A stretch of 64,000 nt of DNA from Clostridiales bacterium (GTDB lineage Bacteria; Bacillota; DSM-16504; Desulfitibacterales; JAICDB01): the NCBI GenBank assembly GCA_020063565.1, contig JAICDB010000011.1, positions 62,001 to 126,000 on the forward strand. The letters run 5' to 3'. Below the pieces are notes generated by a model that did no database searches, was not told the DNA's origin, and was given only the letters and a program-made list of their open reading frames with translations. Position numbers and translations under genes: made by a program. Positions 7,315-15,888 of this stretch are shown one piece after another (position 1 is the first letter of the stretch; each line of letters starts with the position of its first letter).

Positions 7315-8094
7315 ATGTTTAAAATTGACCACTTTGCCTATTCTAACAACTTAAGAGCGGTTCATCCCCTCGAGAAATTTCTCTTTGCTATAATCACAAT
7401 GTTATTGTGTCTAATCTTTGGCGATATAATAACTTCCTTGGCTGTGTTAGCTTTAATGTCAGGGTGCGTGATAATGCTGGCCGGGATCAACTGGCGGCTA
7501 TATGTAAAACTTTTAACTTTGCCGTTAAGTTTTTTACTTGTAGGGATAGTGGCAATCATAGTGTCGCTATCCCTGCAGCCCGTTGATTTTTTATATGGGT
7601 TTAATATTGGCAGGTTATATATTGGCATCCAATCAGGAGATCCATATGTGGCCGGAAGACTGTTTTTCAAAGCATTGGGTGCGGTGTCCTGTTTGTATTT
7701 TTTAGCGTTAACCACTCCCATGACTGAAATTTTTACTGTCTTACGAAAATTTAAGGTGCCACCCCTTTTCATTGAATTAATGGAACTTATCTATAGATTC
7801 ATATTTGTTCTTTTGGAAACAGCCGGTAAAATTCATCTTTCCCAGAATTCCAGGTGGGGATATGCCTCCTTTAAGTCTTCATACAGGTCATTGGGGATAC
7901 TTTTATCCAACTTATTTGCCAGGGCATACTGGCGCTCCAAGATTAGCTTTACAGCACTTCTTTCAAGAGGGTATACTGGTAATATCAATGTGCTTCAGCC
8001 CGAATACAATACGTCAATGAAAAATATTTGCCTTATAGCAGTAGTGGATATTTTGCTGCTTCTTCTGGGACTTTACGGGAGGGGAATAATTTGA
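7315..8094 (+). CDS. cbiQ: Cobalt ECF transporter transmembrane protein CbiQ
   Basis: 259 residues, starting at an ATG 2 bases after cbiN. It is the T-component of the energy-coupling-factor transporter: N-terminal HPLEKFLFAI motif, membrane helices, and coupling helices in the region ARAYWRSKISFTALLSRGY, where the Ala-Arg-Gly motifs contact the ATPase. Its stop codon overlaps the start of cbiO. It links ATP hydrolysis by CbiO to substrate release by CbiM. Confidence 0.92.
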   Translation: MFKIDHFAYSNNLRAVHPLEKFLFAIITMLLCLIFGDIITSLAVLALMSGCVIMLAGINWRLYVKLLTLPLSFLLVGIVAIIVSLSLQPVDFLYGFNIGRLYIGIQSGDPYVAGRLFFKALGAVSCLYFLALTTPMTEIFTVLRKFKVPPLFIELMELIYRFIFVLLETAGKIHLSQNSRWGYASFKSSYRSLGILLSNLFARAYWRSKISFTALLSRGYTGNINVLQPEYNTSMKNICLIAVVDILLLLLGLYGRGII

Positions 8095-8945
8095 CATTTA
8101 TTCTGGAAGCAAAAGATGTACATTTTCAATATGAGGATGGCACCATGGCCCTGCAAGGCGTTTCTTTAGGGATAGAAGAAGGGAAAAAGGTTGTTATTTT
8201 AGGCTCCAATGGCGCTGGTAAATCTACTTTATTTTTACATTTTAACGGTATACATAAGCCGCAAAGCGGAGAAATAAAATTTGCTGATGAAAAGATTAAA
8301 TATAAAAATTCCTACCTGAAAAATTTACGCAAAAATGTGGGCATAGTCTTCCAGGATCCCGATACACAGCTTTTTTCAGCAAATGTATTTCAGGAAATTT
8401 CCTTTGGGCCCTTAAATCTCGGTCTATCAGAGGAAGAGACACGCCGGAGAGTTACCAGAGCCATGGAAGAAACGGGAATTACCCACTTGAAGGATAGGCC
8501 AACCCACCTTTTAAGTTACGGTGAAAAGAAAAGGGTTGCCATTGCTGATATTCTTGCCATGGACCCTCAGGTCATAATCTTCGATGAGCCTACAGCCTGG
8601 CTGGATCCTGTAAGTACCGTACAGATTATTCATCTCCTCAATAAAATTAATGAGCAGGGAAAAACACTGCTCTTATCCACCCATGACGTTGACCTGGCTT
8701 ATTCCTGGGCAGATTATATCATAGTTATGAAAAAGGGCAGGGTTATCAGCAAGGGAAGGCCTGAGGAAGTTTTTCAGGATGAAATCCTTTTAAAGGACGC
8801 AGGCCTGGTCAAGCCCTGGATTCTGGAAGTTTACGATAAATTGCTGGAGCAAGGCATGCTTAGAGATAGTTCATTTATTCCCCGCACCAAGGAAGAGTTA
8901 TTACAAATGATTGGTGAAAAAGAAATTAAGGTAAGTGTTCTTTAA
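8091..8945 (+). CDS. cbiO: Cobalt ECF transporter ATPase CbiO
   Basis: 284 residues from a TTG start that overlaps the cbiQ stop (TTGA), with GGGAGGGG seven bases upstream; longer upstream starts would run far into cbiQ. Motifs in order are Walker A LGSNGAGKST, Q-loop FQDPDTQLF, ABC signature LSYGEKKR, Walker B VIIFDEPTAWLDP and the H-loop STHDVD. The C-terminal 60 residues form the usual CbiO extension. It is the last gene before a terminator. Confidence 0.95.
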   Translation: MTFILEAKDVHFQYEDGTMALQGVSLGIEEGKKVVILGSNGAGKSTLFLHFNGIHKPQSGEIKFADEKIKYKNSYLKNLRKNVGIVFQDPDTQLFSANVFQEISFGPLNLGLSEEETRRRVTRAMEETGITHLKDRPTHLLSYGEKKRVAIADILAMDPQVIIFDEPTAWLDPVSTVQIIHLLNKINEQGKTLLLSTHDVDLAYSWADYIIVMKKGRVISKGRPEEVFQDEILLKDAGLVKPWILEVYDKLLEQGMLRDSSFIPRTKEELLQMIGEKEIKVSVL

Positions 8946-8979
8946 TTTAATTGAAAAGAACATCCTCTTTATTATACAA

Positions 8980-9008
8980 AAGAGAACCTGTTTCGGTTCT
9001 CTTTTTTA
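8980..9008 (+). terminator. Terminator after cbiO
   Basis: AGAGAACC (8981-8988) pairs with GGTTCTCT (8995-9002), followed by a run of T. It closes the cbiJ-cbiMNQO operon. Confidence 0.9.
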
Positions 9009-9040
9009 TGGTCAAAAGAATTGAAATATTTACTTTTTCA

Positions 9041-9070
9041 TTGACAGCACTCAAAATCCTGGTATATAAT
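9041..9070 (+). promoter_or_regulatory. Sigma-A type promoter of the P-type ATPase gene
   Basis: TTGACA at 9041-9046 and TATAAT at 9065-9070 with an 18-base spacer, both perfect consensus hexamers. The candidate ArsR-family operator lies just downstream. Confidence 0.75.
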
Positions 9071-9081
9071 TTAATTAACAG

Positions 9082-9097
9082 TTGAACACTTATTCAA
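9082..9097 (+). promoter_or_regulatory. Candidate ArsR/SmtB-family (CadC-like) operator
   Basis: TTGAA-N6-TTCAA dyad just downstream of the promoter -10 box, placed to block initiation. The sequence resembles known CadC/SmtB 12-2-12-type half sites built on TGAA/TTCA. A CadC-like regulator is encoded at 43202-43570. The link is inferred. Confidence 0.55.
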
Positions 9098-9129
9098 TTG
9101 TAAAAGTTTTAATTTTAGAGGTGAGAACG

Positions 9130-11367
9130 GTGCATAATATAAACAAATATCAGAAAGAAATTGCAGCTACTTGCGATGCAACATGTAATTGTTGCAGTGG
9201 ACTGTCTTCATTCAACAAATCTCATAACAAGGATTTCAATATGAAAAGTAATGATAATAACAAAAAAGATACTTTTATTTTACAGGGTTTGGATTGTGCT
9301 GATTGCGCAGCAAAGCTGGAGAAGAAACTAAACTCCCTCAAGGGAGTGGAGGTAGCCAGTATCAACTTTGGAGCATCAACGTTGAAAGTGGAACATACAA
9401 TTGATGTTTCGAAAATTATCAAGAAAGTTGAAGAGGCAGGATATGGTATAAGTTTAAGGGGTGAGGCGCAGCAACAAAATAACCGGGCATTTTTCTCAAT
9501 AAGGAACTATAAATTACTACACACGGCAATTTCAGGTGTTTTTCTTTTACTGGGAATAGTTTCTGCTTTTTTAAATTTCGAGAATATAACCTTACCTTTT
9601 TATATTGCAGCTATTTTAGCAGGTGGTTATTATCCTGCCAGGACAGGGTTTTATTCACTTAAGAACGGTTTCACTTTTGACATGAATGTCCTAATGACAA
9701 TTGCAGTTGTAGGCGCTGCTGCAATTGGTGAATGGCTAGAGGCTGCAACTGTTATTTTTCTGTTTTCATTAGGAAATACCCTTGAATCCTATACAATGGA
9801 AAAAACAAGACAATCGATAAGAAGCTTAATGAACCTGGCGCCAAAGGAAGCGACTGTGAGAAGAGATGATAGTGAAGTCTTACTGCCGGTTGAAGATATC
9901 CAGCTGGGAGATATAGTTGTAATTAAACCCGGGGAAAAAATACCTGTGGATGGAGAAATCATTACAGGAATTTCAAGTATCAATCAAGCGCCCATTACAG
10001 GTGAATCCATACCGGTTAGAAAAGAAAAAGGAGACAAGGTATTTGCCGGAACCATAAACCAGAATGGTTATTTAGAAGTAAAAACTTTGAAGTTAGTTAA
10101 AGATACTACACTTGCAAAAATAATTGAAATGGTGGAGGAAGCACAGGAGCAAAAGGCGCCCTCCCAGAGATTTGTTGATGTTTTTGCAAAATACTATACA
10201 CCTGCTGTTATTGGACTGGCTGTAGTTATTGCTGCCGTGCCACCGCTATTCTTCAATGGACACTTTAATGAATGGTTTTACAGGGCATTAGCACTTCTTG
10301 TTGTATCATGCCCCTGTGCCCTTGTAATTTCAACTCCTGTTTCCATAGTATCTGCAATAGGGAATGCTGCTAAAAATGGTGTTCTCATTAAGGGTGGAGC
10401 ATATTTGGAACAGGCCGGTAATGTAGGAGCAGTGGCATTTGATAAAACAGGCACCTTGACTCAAGGTGAACCGGAGGTTAAGGATGTAATAGCGCTTGGA
10501 GCAAATGATGAACAGGAAGTTGTAAAAATTGCTGCTGTAGTAGAAGCCGGCTCGGAACATCACCTTGCTGAAGCGATTTTAAAGAAGGCGAAGGAATATC
10601 AAATTGAATATGCTCCTTGTAATGATTTTGTTTCCATAACAGGTAAAGGTGTCAAAGGAAATATAGAAGGTATTGATTACTATGTAGCAAGCCCGCGCTA
10701 CTTTCTGGAAGAACTAAAGGTCCAAAACAGTCAACTGCAAAAAGAAGTTGAGAAGCTGCAAAGACAAGGTAAAACCACGGTAGTTGTTGGAAATAGAGAA
10801 AAGGTTCTTGGAATAATTGCAATTGCTGATTCTGTAAGGGAAAACAGTAAGAAAACCATCCAAAAATTGAAAAAAGCCGGTATTGCAACTATTATGTTAA
10901 CTGGAGATAACAGAAAAACTGCTGCAGCTATAGCTTCCGAACTGGAGCTTAATGATTTTGAAGCTGAACTATTACCGGAAGATAAAGTGAATTCAATAAA
11001 GGAACTTGAAAGGAAATACGGTAACGTTGTCATGGTAGGAGACGGAATTAATGATGCTCCTGCACTAGCTACGGCTACAGTTGGAATTGCCATGGGAGGC
11101 GCCGGAACTGATACTGCACTGGAAACTGCAGATATTGTTTTGATGGCTGATGATCCGGGCAAACTTCCCTTTACGATGAATCTTAGCAAAAAGGCATTGA
11201 AAATAATAAAGCAAAATATTGCCTTTGCTCTTGTAATAAAGCTTTTGGCAGTTGCGCTGGTATTTCCGGGGGTATTAAACCTCTGGCTGGCGATCCTTGC
11301 TGATACAGGTGCTTCTTTGGCAGTCATTGCAAACGGAATGCGTTTGTTAGGAGGCATTAGAGATTAA
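9130..11367 (+). CDS. cadA: Heavy-metal P1B-type ATPase (Cd/Zn/Pb efflux, CadA/ZntA-like)
   Basis: 745 residues. The GTG at 9130 is chosen because GAGGTGAG lies just upstream; an earlier ATG at 9082 would overlap the operator. The N-terminus is cysteine-rich (CDATCNCCSG), followed by one HMA domain with CADC at about Cys56/Cys59. Membrane helices carry the CPC motif (394-396). The phosphorylation motif DKTGT has Asp438. The domain HP site reads SEHHLAEAI, with His where the family usually has Pro, and the hinge is GDGINDAPAL. CPC plus a Cys-rich N-terminus fits Zn/Cd/Pb export better than Cu. It is single-gene, with a terminator overlapping the stop region. Confidence 0.9.
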   Translation: MHNINKYQKEIAATCDATCNCCSGLSSFNKSHNKDFNMKSNDNNKKDTFILQGLDCADCAAKLEKKLNSLKGVEVASINFGASTLKVEHTIDVSKIIKKVEEAGYGISLRGEAQQQNNRAFFSIRNYKLLHTAISGVFLLLGIVSAFLNFENITLPFYIAAILAGGYYPARTGFYSLKNGFTFDMNVLMTIAVVGAAAIGEWLEAATVIFLFSLGNTLESYTMEKTRQSIRSLMNLAPKEATVRRDDSEVLLPVEDIQLGDIVVIKPGEKIPVDGEIITGISSINQAPITGESIPVRKEKGDKVFAGTINQNGYLEVKTLKLVKDTTLAKIIEMVEEAQEQKAPSQRFVDVFAKYYTPAVIGLAVVIAAVPPLFFNGHFNEWFYRALALLVVSCPCALVISTPVSIVSAIGNAAKNGVLIKGGAYLEQAGNVGAVAFDKTGTLTQGEPEVKDVIALGANDEQEVVKIAAVVEAGSEHHLAEAILKKAKEYQIEYAPCNDFVSITGKGVKGNIEGIDYYVASPRYFLEELKVQNSQLQKEVEKLQRQGKTTVVVGNREKVLGIIAIADSVRENSKKTIQKLKKAGIATIMLTGDNRKTAAAIASELELNDFEAELLPEDKVNSIKELERKYGNVVMVGDGINDAPALATATVGIAMGGAGTDTALETADIVLMADDPGKLPFTMNLSKKALKIIKQNIAFALVIKLLAVALVFPGVLNLWLAILADTGASLAVIANGMRLLGGIRD

Positions 11368-11386
11368 TTTCTCTAATGCTTTTTTA
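11354..11386 (+). terminator. Terminator overlapping the end of cadA
   Basis: GCATTAGAG (11354-11362) pairs with CTCTAATGC (11371-11379), followed by a T-run. The 5' arm lies within the last codons of the ATPase gene. Confidence 0.85.
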
Positions 11387-11468
11387 TTTTCTTTCTAATT
11401 TTTCTATTACATTCATATGTTTTAAAATAGGGGTTTTAATGAAAAATGAAGGGAAGTGCTTTTAAAAA

Positions 11469-12509
11469 TTGATAATTCTTGTACTGCTGCTGTTATTAAT
11501 TATGGTTTTTGTTCTGCCGTTTATCTTTGGTGAAATAGAAGAGAATCTGGAGTTTTTTTTATTTGTAATGGGTGTGCTTGTTGCTATTACTTCCGGAGAA
11601 ATGTGTCAGGAACTTGTCATAAGGGCTCTTAAAGAGCCCCTCATGATATCTTTAGTAGTCTTAATTTCGGGAATACTGTTTGAGATTTTTAAGGCAAAGA
11701 TTAAAAATTTTATATATTTTGTACTAAATACCTTACCTCTCAAGGTCTTTATATTTTTAGTAGTTATAATGTTAGGCCTGCTTTCAAGCATTATTACAGC
11801 CATTATATCCTCATTGATTTTAGTTGAAATATTGGATGCGGTTCCCTTAAAAAGAAATTGCAAAATCAACGTTACTATAGTTGCATGCTTTGCAATTGGT
11901 CTAGGGGCTGCTCTTACACCTGTAGGAGAACCCCTTTCAACTATAGCAGTTTCAAAAATGAATAAAGATTTCTGGTATTTGTTTTCTTTATTGGCCATTT
12001 ACATAATACCCGGTATTTTAGTGATGGGGATTTTAAGTACATTTTTCGTGGACAATAAATTTGGAGAACATTATAATACTCGTCAATCCTGTCAGAAAAA
12101 AATAATTATTTGTGATTCCAAATGCGAAAAATACGTAGATGTAGTCAGCAGATCCTGTAAGGTTTACCTGTTTGTAATGGCGCTGCATTTTTTGGGAGAA
12201 GGATTTAACCCCTTGATAAATAACTATATACTAAAGTTAAATACTCCCATTCTGTACTGGATCAATATGATTTCAGCAGTTTTAGACAATGCTACCCTGG
12301 CAGCTGCTGAATTAAGCCCTCGCATGACACCGGAACAGGTGCAGAGCATTCTTATGGCTCTACTGGTTAGCGGTGGAATGTTAATTCCGGGAAATATTCC
12401 AAATATAATTTCTGCAAATAAGCTGAAAATTACAAGCAGGGAATGGGCCTTAACTGGCTTTCCCTTAGGGATTCTGGTTATGACTGTCTATTTTTTGATT
12501 TTATTTTAA
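11469..12509 (+). CDS. DUF1646 family membrane protein (putative ion transporter)
   Basis: 346 residues from a TTG start with a weak GGGAAG upstream. About ten hydrophobic helices are present. The segments ENLEFFLFVMGVL near the N-terminus, GLGAALTPVGEPLST in the middle and VSGGMLIPGNIPN near the C-terminus match my recollection of DUF1646, a group related to cation/proton antiporters of the ArsB/NhaD superfamily. A cysteine-containing hydrophilic loop (around residues 213-230, CDSKCEKY) is notable beside a metal-efflux ATPase. The substrate is not known. Confidence 0.65.
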   Translation: MIILVLLLLLIMVFVLPFIFGEIEENLEFFLFVMGVLVAITSGEMCQELVIRALKEPLMISLVVLISGILFEIFKAKIKNFIYFVLNTLPLKVFIFLVVIMLGLLSSIITAIISSLILVEILDAVPLKRNCKINVTIVACFAIGLGAALTPVGEPLSTIAVSKMNKDFWYLFSLLAIYIIPGILVMGILSTFFVDNKFGEHYNTRQSCQKKIIICDSKCEKYVDVVSRSCKVYLFVMALHFLGEGFNPLINNYILKLNTPILYWINMISAVLDNATLAAAELSPRMTPEQVQSILMALLVSGGMLIPGNIPNIISANKLKITSREWALTGFPLGILVMTVYFLILF

Positions 12510-12572
12510 AGTTGCATAAAATAATAATTTTATCGCATACTAAAAAAAAATTATTTGAGGTGTTATATACAA

Positions 12573-13091
12573 ATGAAAGGAATATTTGAACAATTTCTGG
12601 GCCCCAATAAAGCAACTACAACTGAAGAACAGCTAACAGTTCACTGTGGAGAGATTTTTCAATTATGGCAGCACTTAGTTAAAAGGTATGATATTCGAGA
12701 ACTGACTGACATTTTCCAAAATTTTGCTAAAGATACTGAATTTAAAGCTATTTTGTCTTTGGGATTAAATGTCCTGGACGAAGAAATAAAAGAATTAGAA
12801 GATGAGATGAAGCGACTGGGAATACCATTACCAGCTCGACCGCCAAAATCAATCAATACACCATCTAATACTGAGGTTCTGCGAGATGAATTGATGTTTC
12901 GCATAGTATATACCGGAATACAAAGCTTTTTAAGTGAACAAATCCAGAGTATTTTGGCCATGCAAAATAAAAAATTAAGAAATATATTTTTAAAGATGGA
13001 ACGTAAAGAAATTGATATGTATAATAAAATGTCAGTTTACGGAAAATTAAAAGGCTGGATATATATACCACCTGAATACGGACCCAAATAA
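12573..13091 (+). CDS. DUF3231 family protein (single-domain)
   Basis: 172 residues. The ATG at 12573 is used because TGAGGTG sits about 10 bases upstream. The predicted fold is all-alpha: MKGIFEQFLGPN at the start, then HCGEIFQLWQHLVKRYD and the middle segment LGIPLPARPPKS, which separates two helix pairs. This matches DUF3231, usually about 330 residues with two copies of the unit; here only one unit is present. Bacillus members are spore-associated or general stress proteins, but no function is established. Confidence 0.6.
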   Translation: MKGIFEQFLGPNKATTTEEQLTVHCGEIFQLWQHLVKRYDIRELTDIFQNFAKDTEFKAILSLGLNVLDEEIKELEDEMKRLGIPLPARPPKSINTPSNTEVLRDELMFRIVYTGIQSFLSEQIQSILAMQNKKLRNIFLKMERKEIDMYNKMSVYGKLKGWIYIPPEYGPK

Positions 13092-13103
13092 AAACATCAG
13101 ATT

Positions 13104-13153
13104 TTAAAAAAAATAAGCCTATATCTTTAATTACCCGGTCGATTAAGATATAG
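13104..13153 (-). terminator. Terminator of the acuABC operon
   Basis: The stem CCTATATCTT (13118-13127) pairs with AAGATATAGG (13144-13153). Read on the minus strand it is followed by a T-rich run (complement of 13105-13116). It lies between the convergent DUF3231 and acuC genes. Confidence 0.7.
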
Positions 13154-13170
13154 GTCGTAATATTTCAAAA

Positions 13171-14316
13171 TTATATACCTTTTTTCCAGTCGAAAAGAAT
13201 GCAGTTTAAGACTTTAGCTGCAGTCATGAAATTTTTTTCTCTAATCTCTTTTTTTCTGGGAATTGCTATACAAAAACTGTCACCATCTGTTATCCTGGCC
13301 GGTATTTGTTCTCCACTGATGGAAATCCATTTATTAACCAATGAAGCAGGTATCTCAGGTGTAAAGGGCCTTTCAGAAATTTCGCTCCAGAGGGCAGTCC
13401 AGGCTCTGGGAACGACTTGCCATGGATTGTAGCCGCCTCCACCTGTGCATAACAACTTTCCTTGGGTAAATTCATGTGCAAAACTATGAACCCTTTTGTA
13501 TATTTCCAGAAAACCATCCATTGTAAGGGTTAAATGTGTTAGCGGGTCAAGGATATGGCCGTCGCACCCGCATTGGGCAATTAGAATGTCGGGTTTAAAC
13601 TCCTTTAACAGGGGATAAACTACATTATCCAGTACATGCAGGTAAGAATCGTTTTCAGAAAATGCTTCCAAAGGAATGTTGACTGCATAACCGTATCCGG
13701 CATTTTTTCCCCTCTCAAAAATAGTGCCTGTACCCGGAAAAAGATAGCGTCCTGTTTCATGGATGGAAATTGTAAGCACTTGTGGATCATTGTAAAACGC
13801 ATTTTGCACTCCATCCCCGTGATGGGCATCTAGGTCCAAATAAGCTATCCGCAAGTTATAATTTTCCTGAATGTACTTTATTGCAATTACCAAGTCATTG
13901 TACACACAAAAACCGCTGGATAGTTCCCTTTGTGCGTGATGCAGTCCTCCGCCTATATTAAAGACGTGATCATAATTTTCTGAAAGTAGCAAATCCGCTG
14001 CCATTATGGTACCGCCAACAATAAAAGAAGCAGCTCTGTGGATTTCCGGTGTTATAGTATTATCTTCACTTGCCAGACCGTACTTGTTATCTCTGATGCA
14101 TCGGGAAACTGCCTGGATATATTCGGGTGAGTGGAAAAGCTGCAGATCTTTTTCTGTTGCCATTTTTGGCTCCAAAATATCTTTTTCTGAAAGAATTCCC
14201 AATGTGCCAGAAAGCTCCAGTGTTAGCTCCAGCCGCCGGGAATTAAAAGGGTGATCTTCTCCGAAACCGTATTTAAGATAAGCCGGTGTATAAATTAGAC
14301 TAACTTTTTTACTCAC
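13171..14316 (-). CDS. acuC: Acetoin utilization protein AcuC (class I histone deacetylase-like)
   Basis: 381 residues from the GTG at 14316, which has AGGTG six bases upstream; the GTG nine bases earlier is part of that ribosome-binding site. Zinc-hydrolase motifs of the arginase/deacetylase fold are present: NIGGGLHHA, YLDLDAHHGDGVQ (zinc and charge-relay residues) and CTGGGGYNP near the C-terminus. In Bacillus subtilis AcuC removes the acetyl group that AcuA puts on acetyl-CoA synthetase. The divergent acsA here carries the matching lysine motif. Its start overlaps the end of acuB. Confidence 0.92.
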   Translation of the reverse strand: MSKKVSLIYTPAYLKYGFGEDHPFNSRRLELTLELSGTLGILSEKDILEPKMATEKDLQLFHSPEYIQAVSRCIRDNKYGLASEDNTITPEIHRAASFIVGGTIMAADLLLSENYDHVFNIGGGLHHAQRELSSGFCVYNDLVIAIKYIQENYNLRIAYLDLDAHHGDGVQNAFYNDPQVLTISIHETGRYLFPGTGTIFERGKNAGYGYAVNIPLEAFSENDSYLHVLDNVVYPLLKEFKPDILIAQCGCDGHILDPLTHLTLTMDGFLEIYKRVHSFAHEFTQGKLLCTGGGGYNPWQVVPRAWTALWSEISERPFTPEIPASLVNKWISISGEQIPARITDGDSFCIAIPRKKEIREKNFMTAAKVLNCILFDWKKGI

Positions 14317-14956
14317 AGCATTCACCTGGTTTCAGAGGCCACTTTACTTTAAAGCCGTTTTTCTCGAAATCTTCCTGGATCTTTCTTATATCCAGTGATT
14401 GTAATCGTAAAATAATTACCCTGGACCGGGAGTCACTGCCTTTTGAGAGAAGTATACTATCAATATTAACTCCGTGATCCCCTACAATACCTGCAACTTT
14501 AGCCAGGCTGCCGGGCTTGTGGGGAACCTCTACCTCTATGTGGGAGCCTTCTTTAAAAAAACCAAGCAATTCCACTAGAGTCCTTAGGATATCCGTTTCA
14601 GTCACTATCCCTACCAGTTCATTATCTCTTACTACCGGCAGGCAGCCTATCTTATGTTCATATAAAAGTCGAGCTGCTTCCTCTATAAAATCCATGGGGT
14701 GGACGGTAATTAGACTTTCTTGCATTATGTCTTTCATGGTTACTTCCTCAAGGACGCTCTCATTACCGGGGTAGACGGGAGAAGGGCTTGCAGAGCGCAG
14801 GTCGCGGTCAGAAACTATACCTACCAGTTTCTTGTTTTTGTTGACTACCGGCAGGTGGCGGATATTATTCTTTCTTGTAATTTCCAGGGCAGTTTTCAGT
14901 TTTGTTTCCGGCTTTACGGTTACAACCTTTGTGACCATTATCTCTTCAACTAGCAT
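14309..14956 (-). CDS. acuB: AcuB: CBS-domain pair plus ACT domain
   Basis: 215 residues. Two CBS domains (about 7-60 and 75-130) carry HLPVVNKNKKLVGIVSDRDL and CLPVVRDNELVGIVTETDI, followed by an ACT-like domain (about 138-205) with VPHKPGSLAKVAGIV. CBS pairs usually bind adenine nucleotides and ACT domains bind amino acids, so it may sense energy state. Its exact role in the acu system is not known. It lies between acuA and acuC, overlapping acuC by a few bases. Confidence 0.9.
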   Translation of the reverse strand: MLVEEIMVTKVVTVKPETKLKTALEITRKNNIRHLPVVNKNKKLVGIVSDRDLRSASPSPVYPGNESVLEEVTMKDIMQESLITVHPMDFIEEAARLLYEHKIGCLPVVRDNELVGIVTETDILRTLVELLGFFKEGSHIEVEVPHKPGSLAKVAGIVGDHGVNIDSILLSKGSDSRSRVIILRLQSLDIRKIQEDFEKNGFKVKWPLKPGECCE

Positions 14957-14968
14957 TTAAAGCCCCCC

Positions 14969-15580
14969 TTAAAACATCCTTTTATTTAGAAAGAGATAAC
15001 TTTCAAATTTGATAACTGTTTTTTCTAAAACATTTTCACCGTACCTAACCATCAAAGAGTTAGCAGGATGGGAAATTATTTCCGGGTCATCGGTAGACAC
15101 CAGTTGAAAACCTACTTCTTCCAGAGCACATTCTATCATGCTTTTGTACTCCCAGACATTAAGTCCCGTTCCCTCCAAATCCCAGTGCCAGTAGTATTCT
15201 GTAGAAATTATTATGTAGTCTTCAACTACGGGGTTGCTAAAACCGATTCGCAAAAGGCTCTTTGCGATACCTTTGTTTCTCCACCCTGGACAGACTTCAA
15301 TTGCACCAAATTCCAGTAATTCTTTTATTTTTATCTGTCCCCATCTTTCAAGGGGGTCCGGGTAATGGAAAGTAATGTATCCGATAATTTTTTCTTCGAT
15401 ATGAGCTATATAAACCATACCTTCGGGAAGCCCGGCAATATCAGCCAGCGCTTTTTGCTGCTCTGCGGGTGACCTGAAAGAAGCTAATCCTGAACACATT
15501 TTTTTGGATAATATTTGTCCTTTTGATACCGGGCCTTCCAGTAAAACAGTACCTTGTTCAAGTATTAATTTGGAAATCAC
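14969..15580 (-). CDS. acuA: AcuA: GNAT acetyltransferase acting on acetyl-CoA synthetase
   Basis: 203 residues from the GTG at 15580, with GAGGTGAA upstream. It has a GNAT fold; the acetyl-CoA pyrophosphate-binding loop is in FGAIEVCPGWRNKGIAKSLL. In B. subtilis AcuA acetylates the active-site-adjacent lysine of AcsA and inactivates it. Gene order acuA-acuB-acuC divergent from acsA is the same as in Bacillus, which strongly supports the function. It is the first gene of the operon, with a 308-bp divergent promoter region to acsA. Confidence 0.92.
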   Translation of the reverse strand: MISKLILEQGTVLLEGPVSKGQILSKKMCSGLASFRSPAEQQKALADIAGLPEGMVYIAHIEEKIIGYITFHYPDPLERWGQIKIKELLEFGAIEVCPGWRNKGIAKSLLRIGFSNPVVEDYIIISTEYYWHWDLEGTGLNVWEYKSMIECALEEVGFQLVSTDDPEIISHPANSLMVRYGENVLEKTVIKFESYLFLNKRMF

Positions 15581-15888
15581 CTTTTCACCTCTCTGAGATG
15601 AATTTTAGCTTTACAATTCTCCCTAAATTTCGAAAATTCCTTTAATATCTATAAAGAAAATTTAAACTGGTCATTTTTAGAAAGTGAAAGGTGTGGCATC
15701 AAAGGCTAACAGTGTTATTAGAGCAATTATGCTTCTAAGCGATATTTTAAGGTCCATCCAGGATTCTTTTCAGCCGCTTTATCAACCTTTTTCAGCCTTT
15801 TAAAGAAGTTATATTTTAATGATTTTTTGGCCGTGTTATAGTATACTCACCAAAAGATGTTAGAAAATTCTATCTAGAGGTGAGAATT
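15581..15888. promoter_or_regulatory. Divergent acuA/acsA intergenic region
   Basis: This 308-bp AT-rich region must hold promoters for both directions. A TATAGTATACT sequence at 15838-15848 is a candidate -10 for acsA, but no convincing -35 is seen. No clear CcpA-type operator was recognised by eye. The acsA ribosome-binding site GAGGTGAG is at its right end. Confidence 0.35.

Noticed and set aside
10731-11357. A 208-codon open frame on the minus strand inside the P-type ATPase gene
   Set aside because: It is the antisense shadow of a strongly conserved gene, is rich in Ser, Ile and Pro, and has no ribosome-binding site or known motif.
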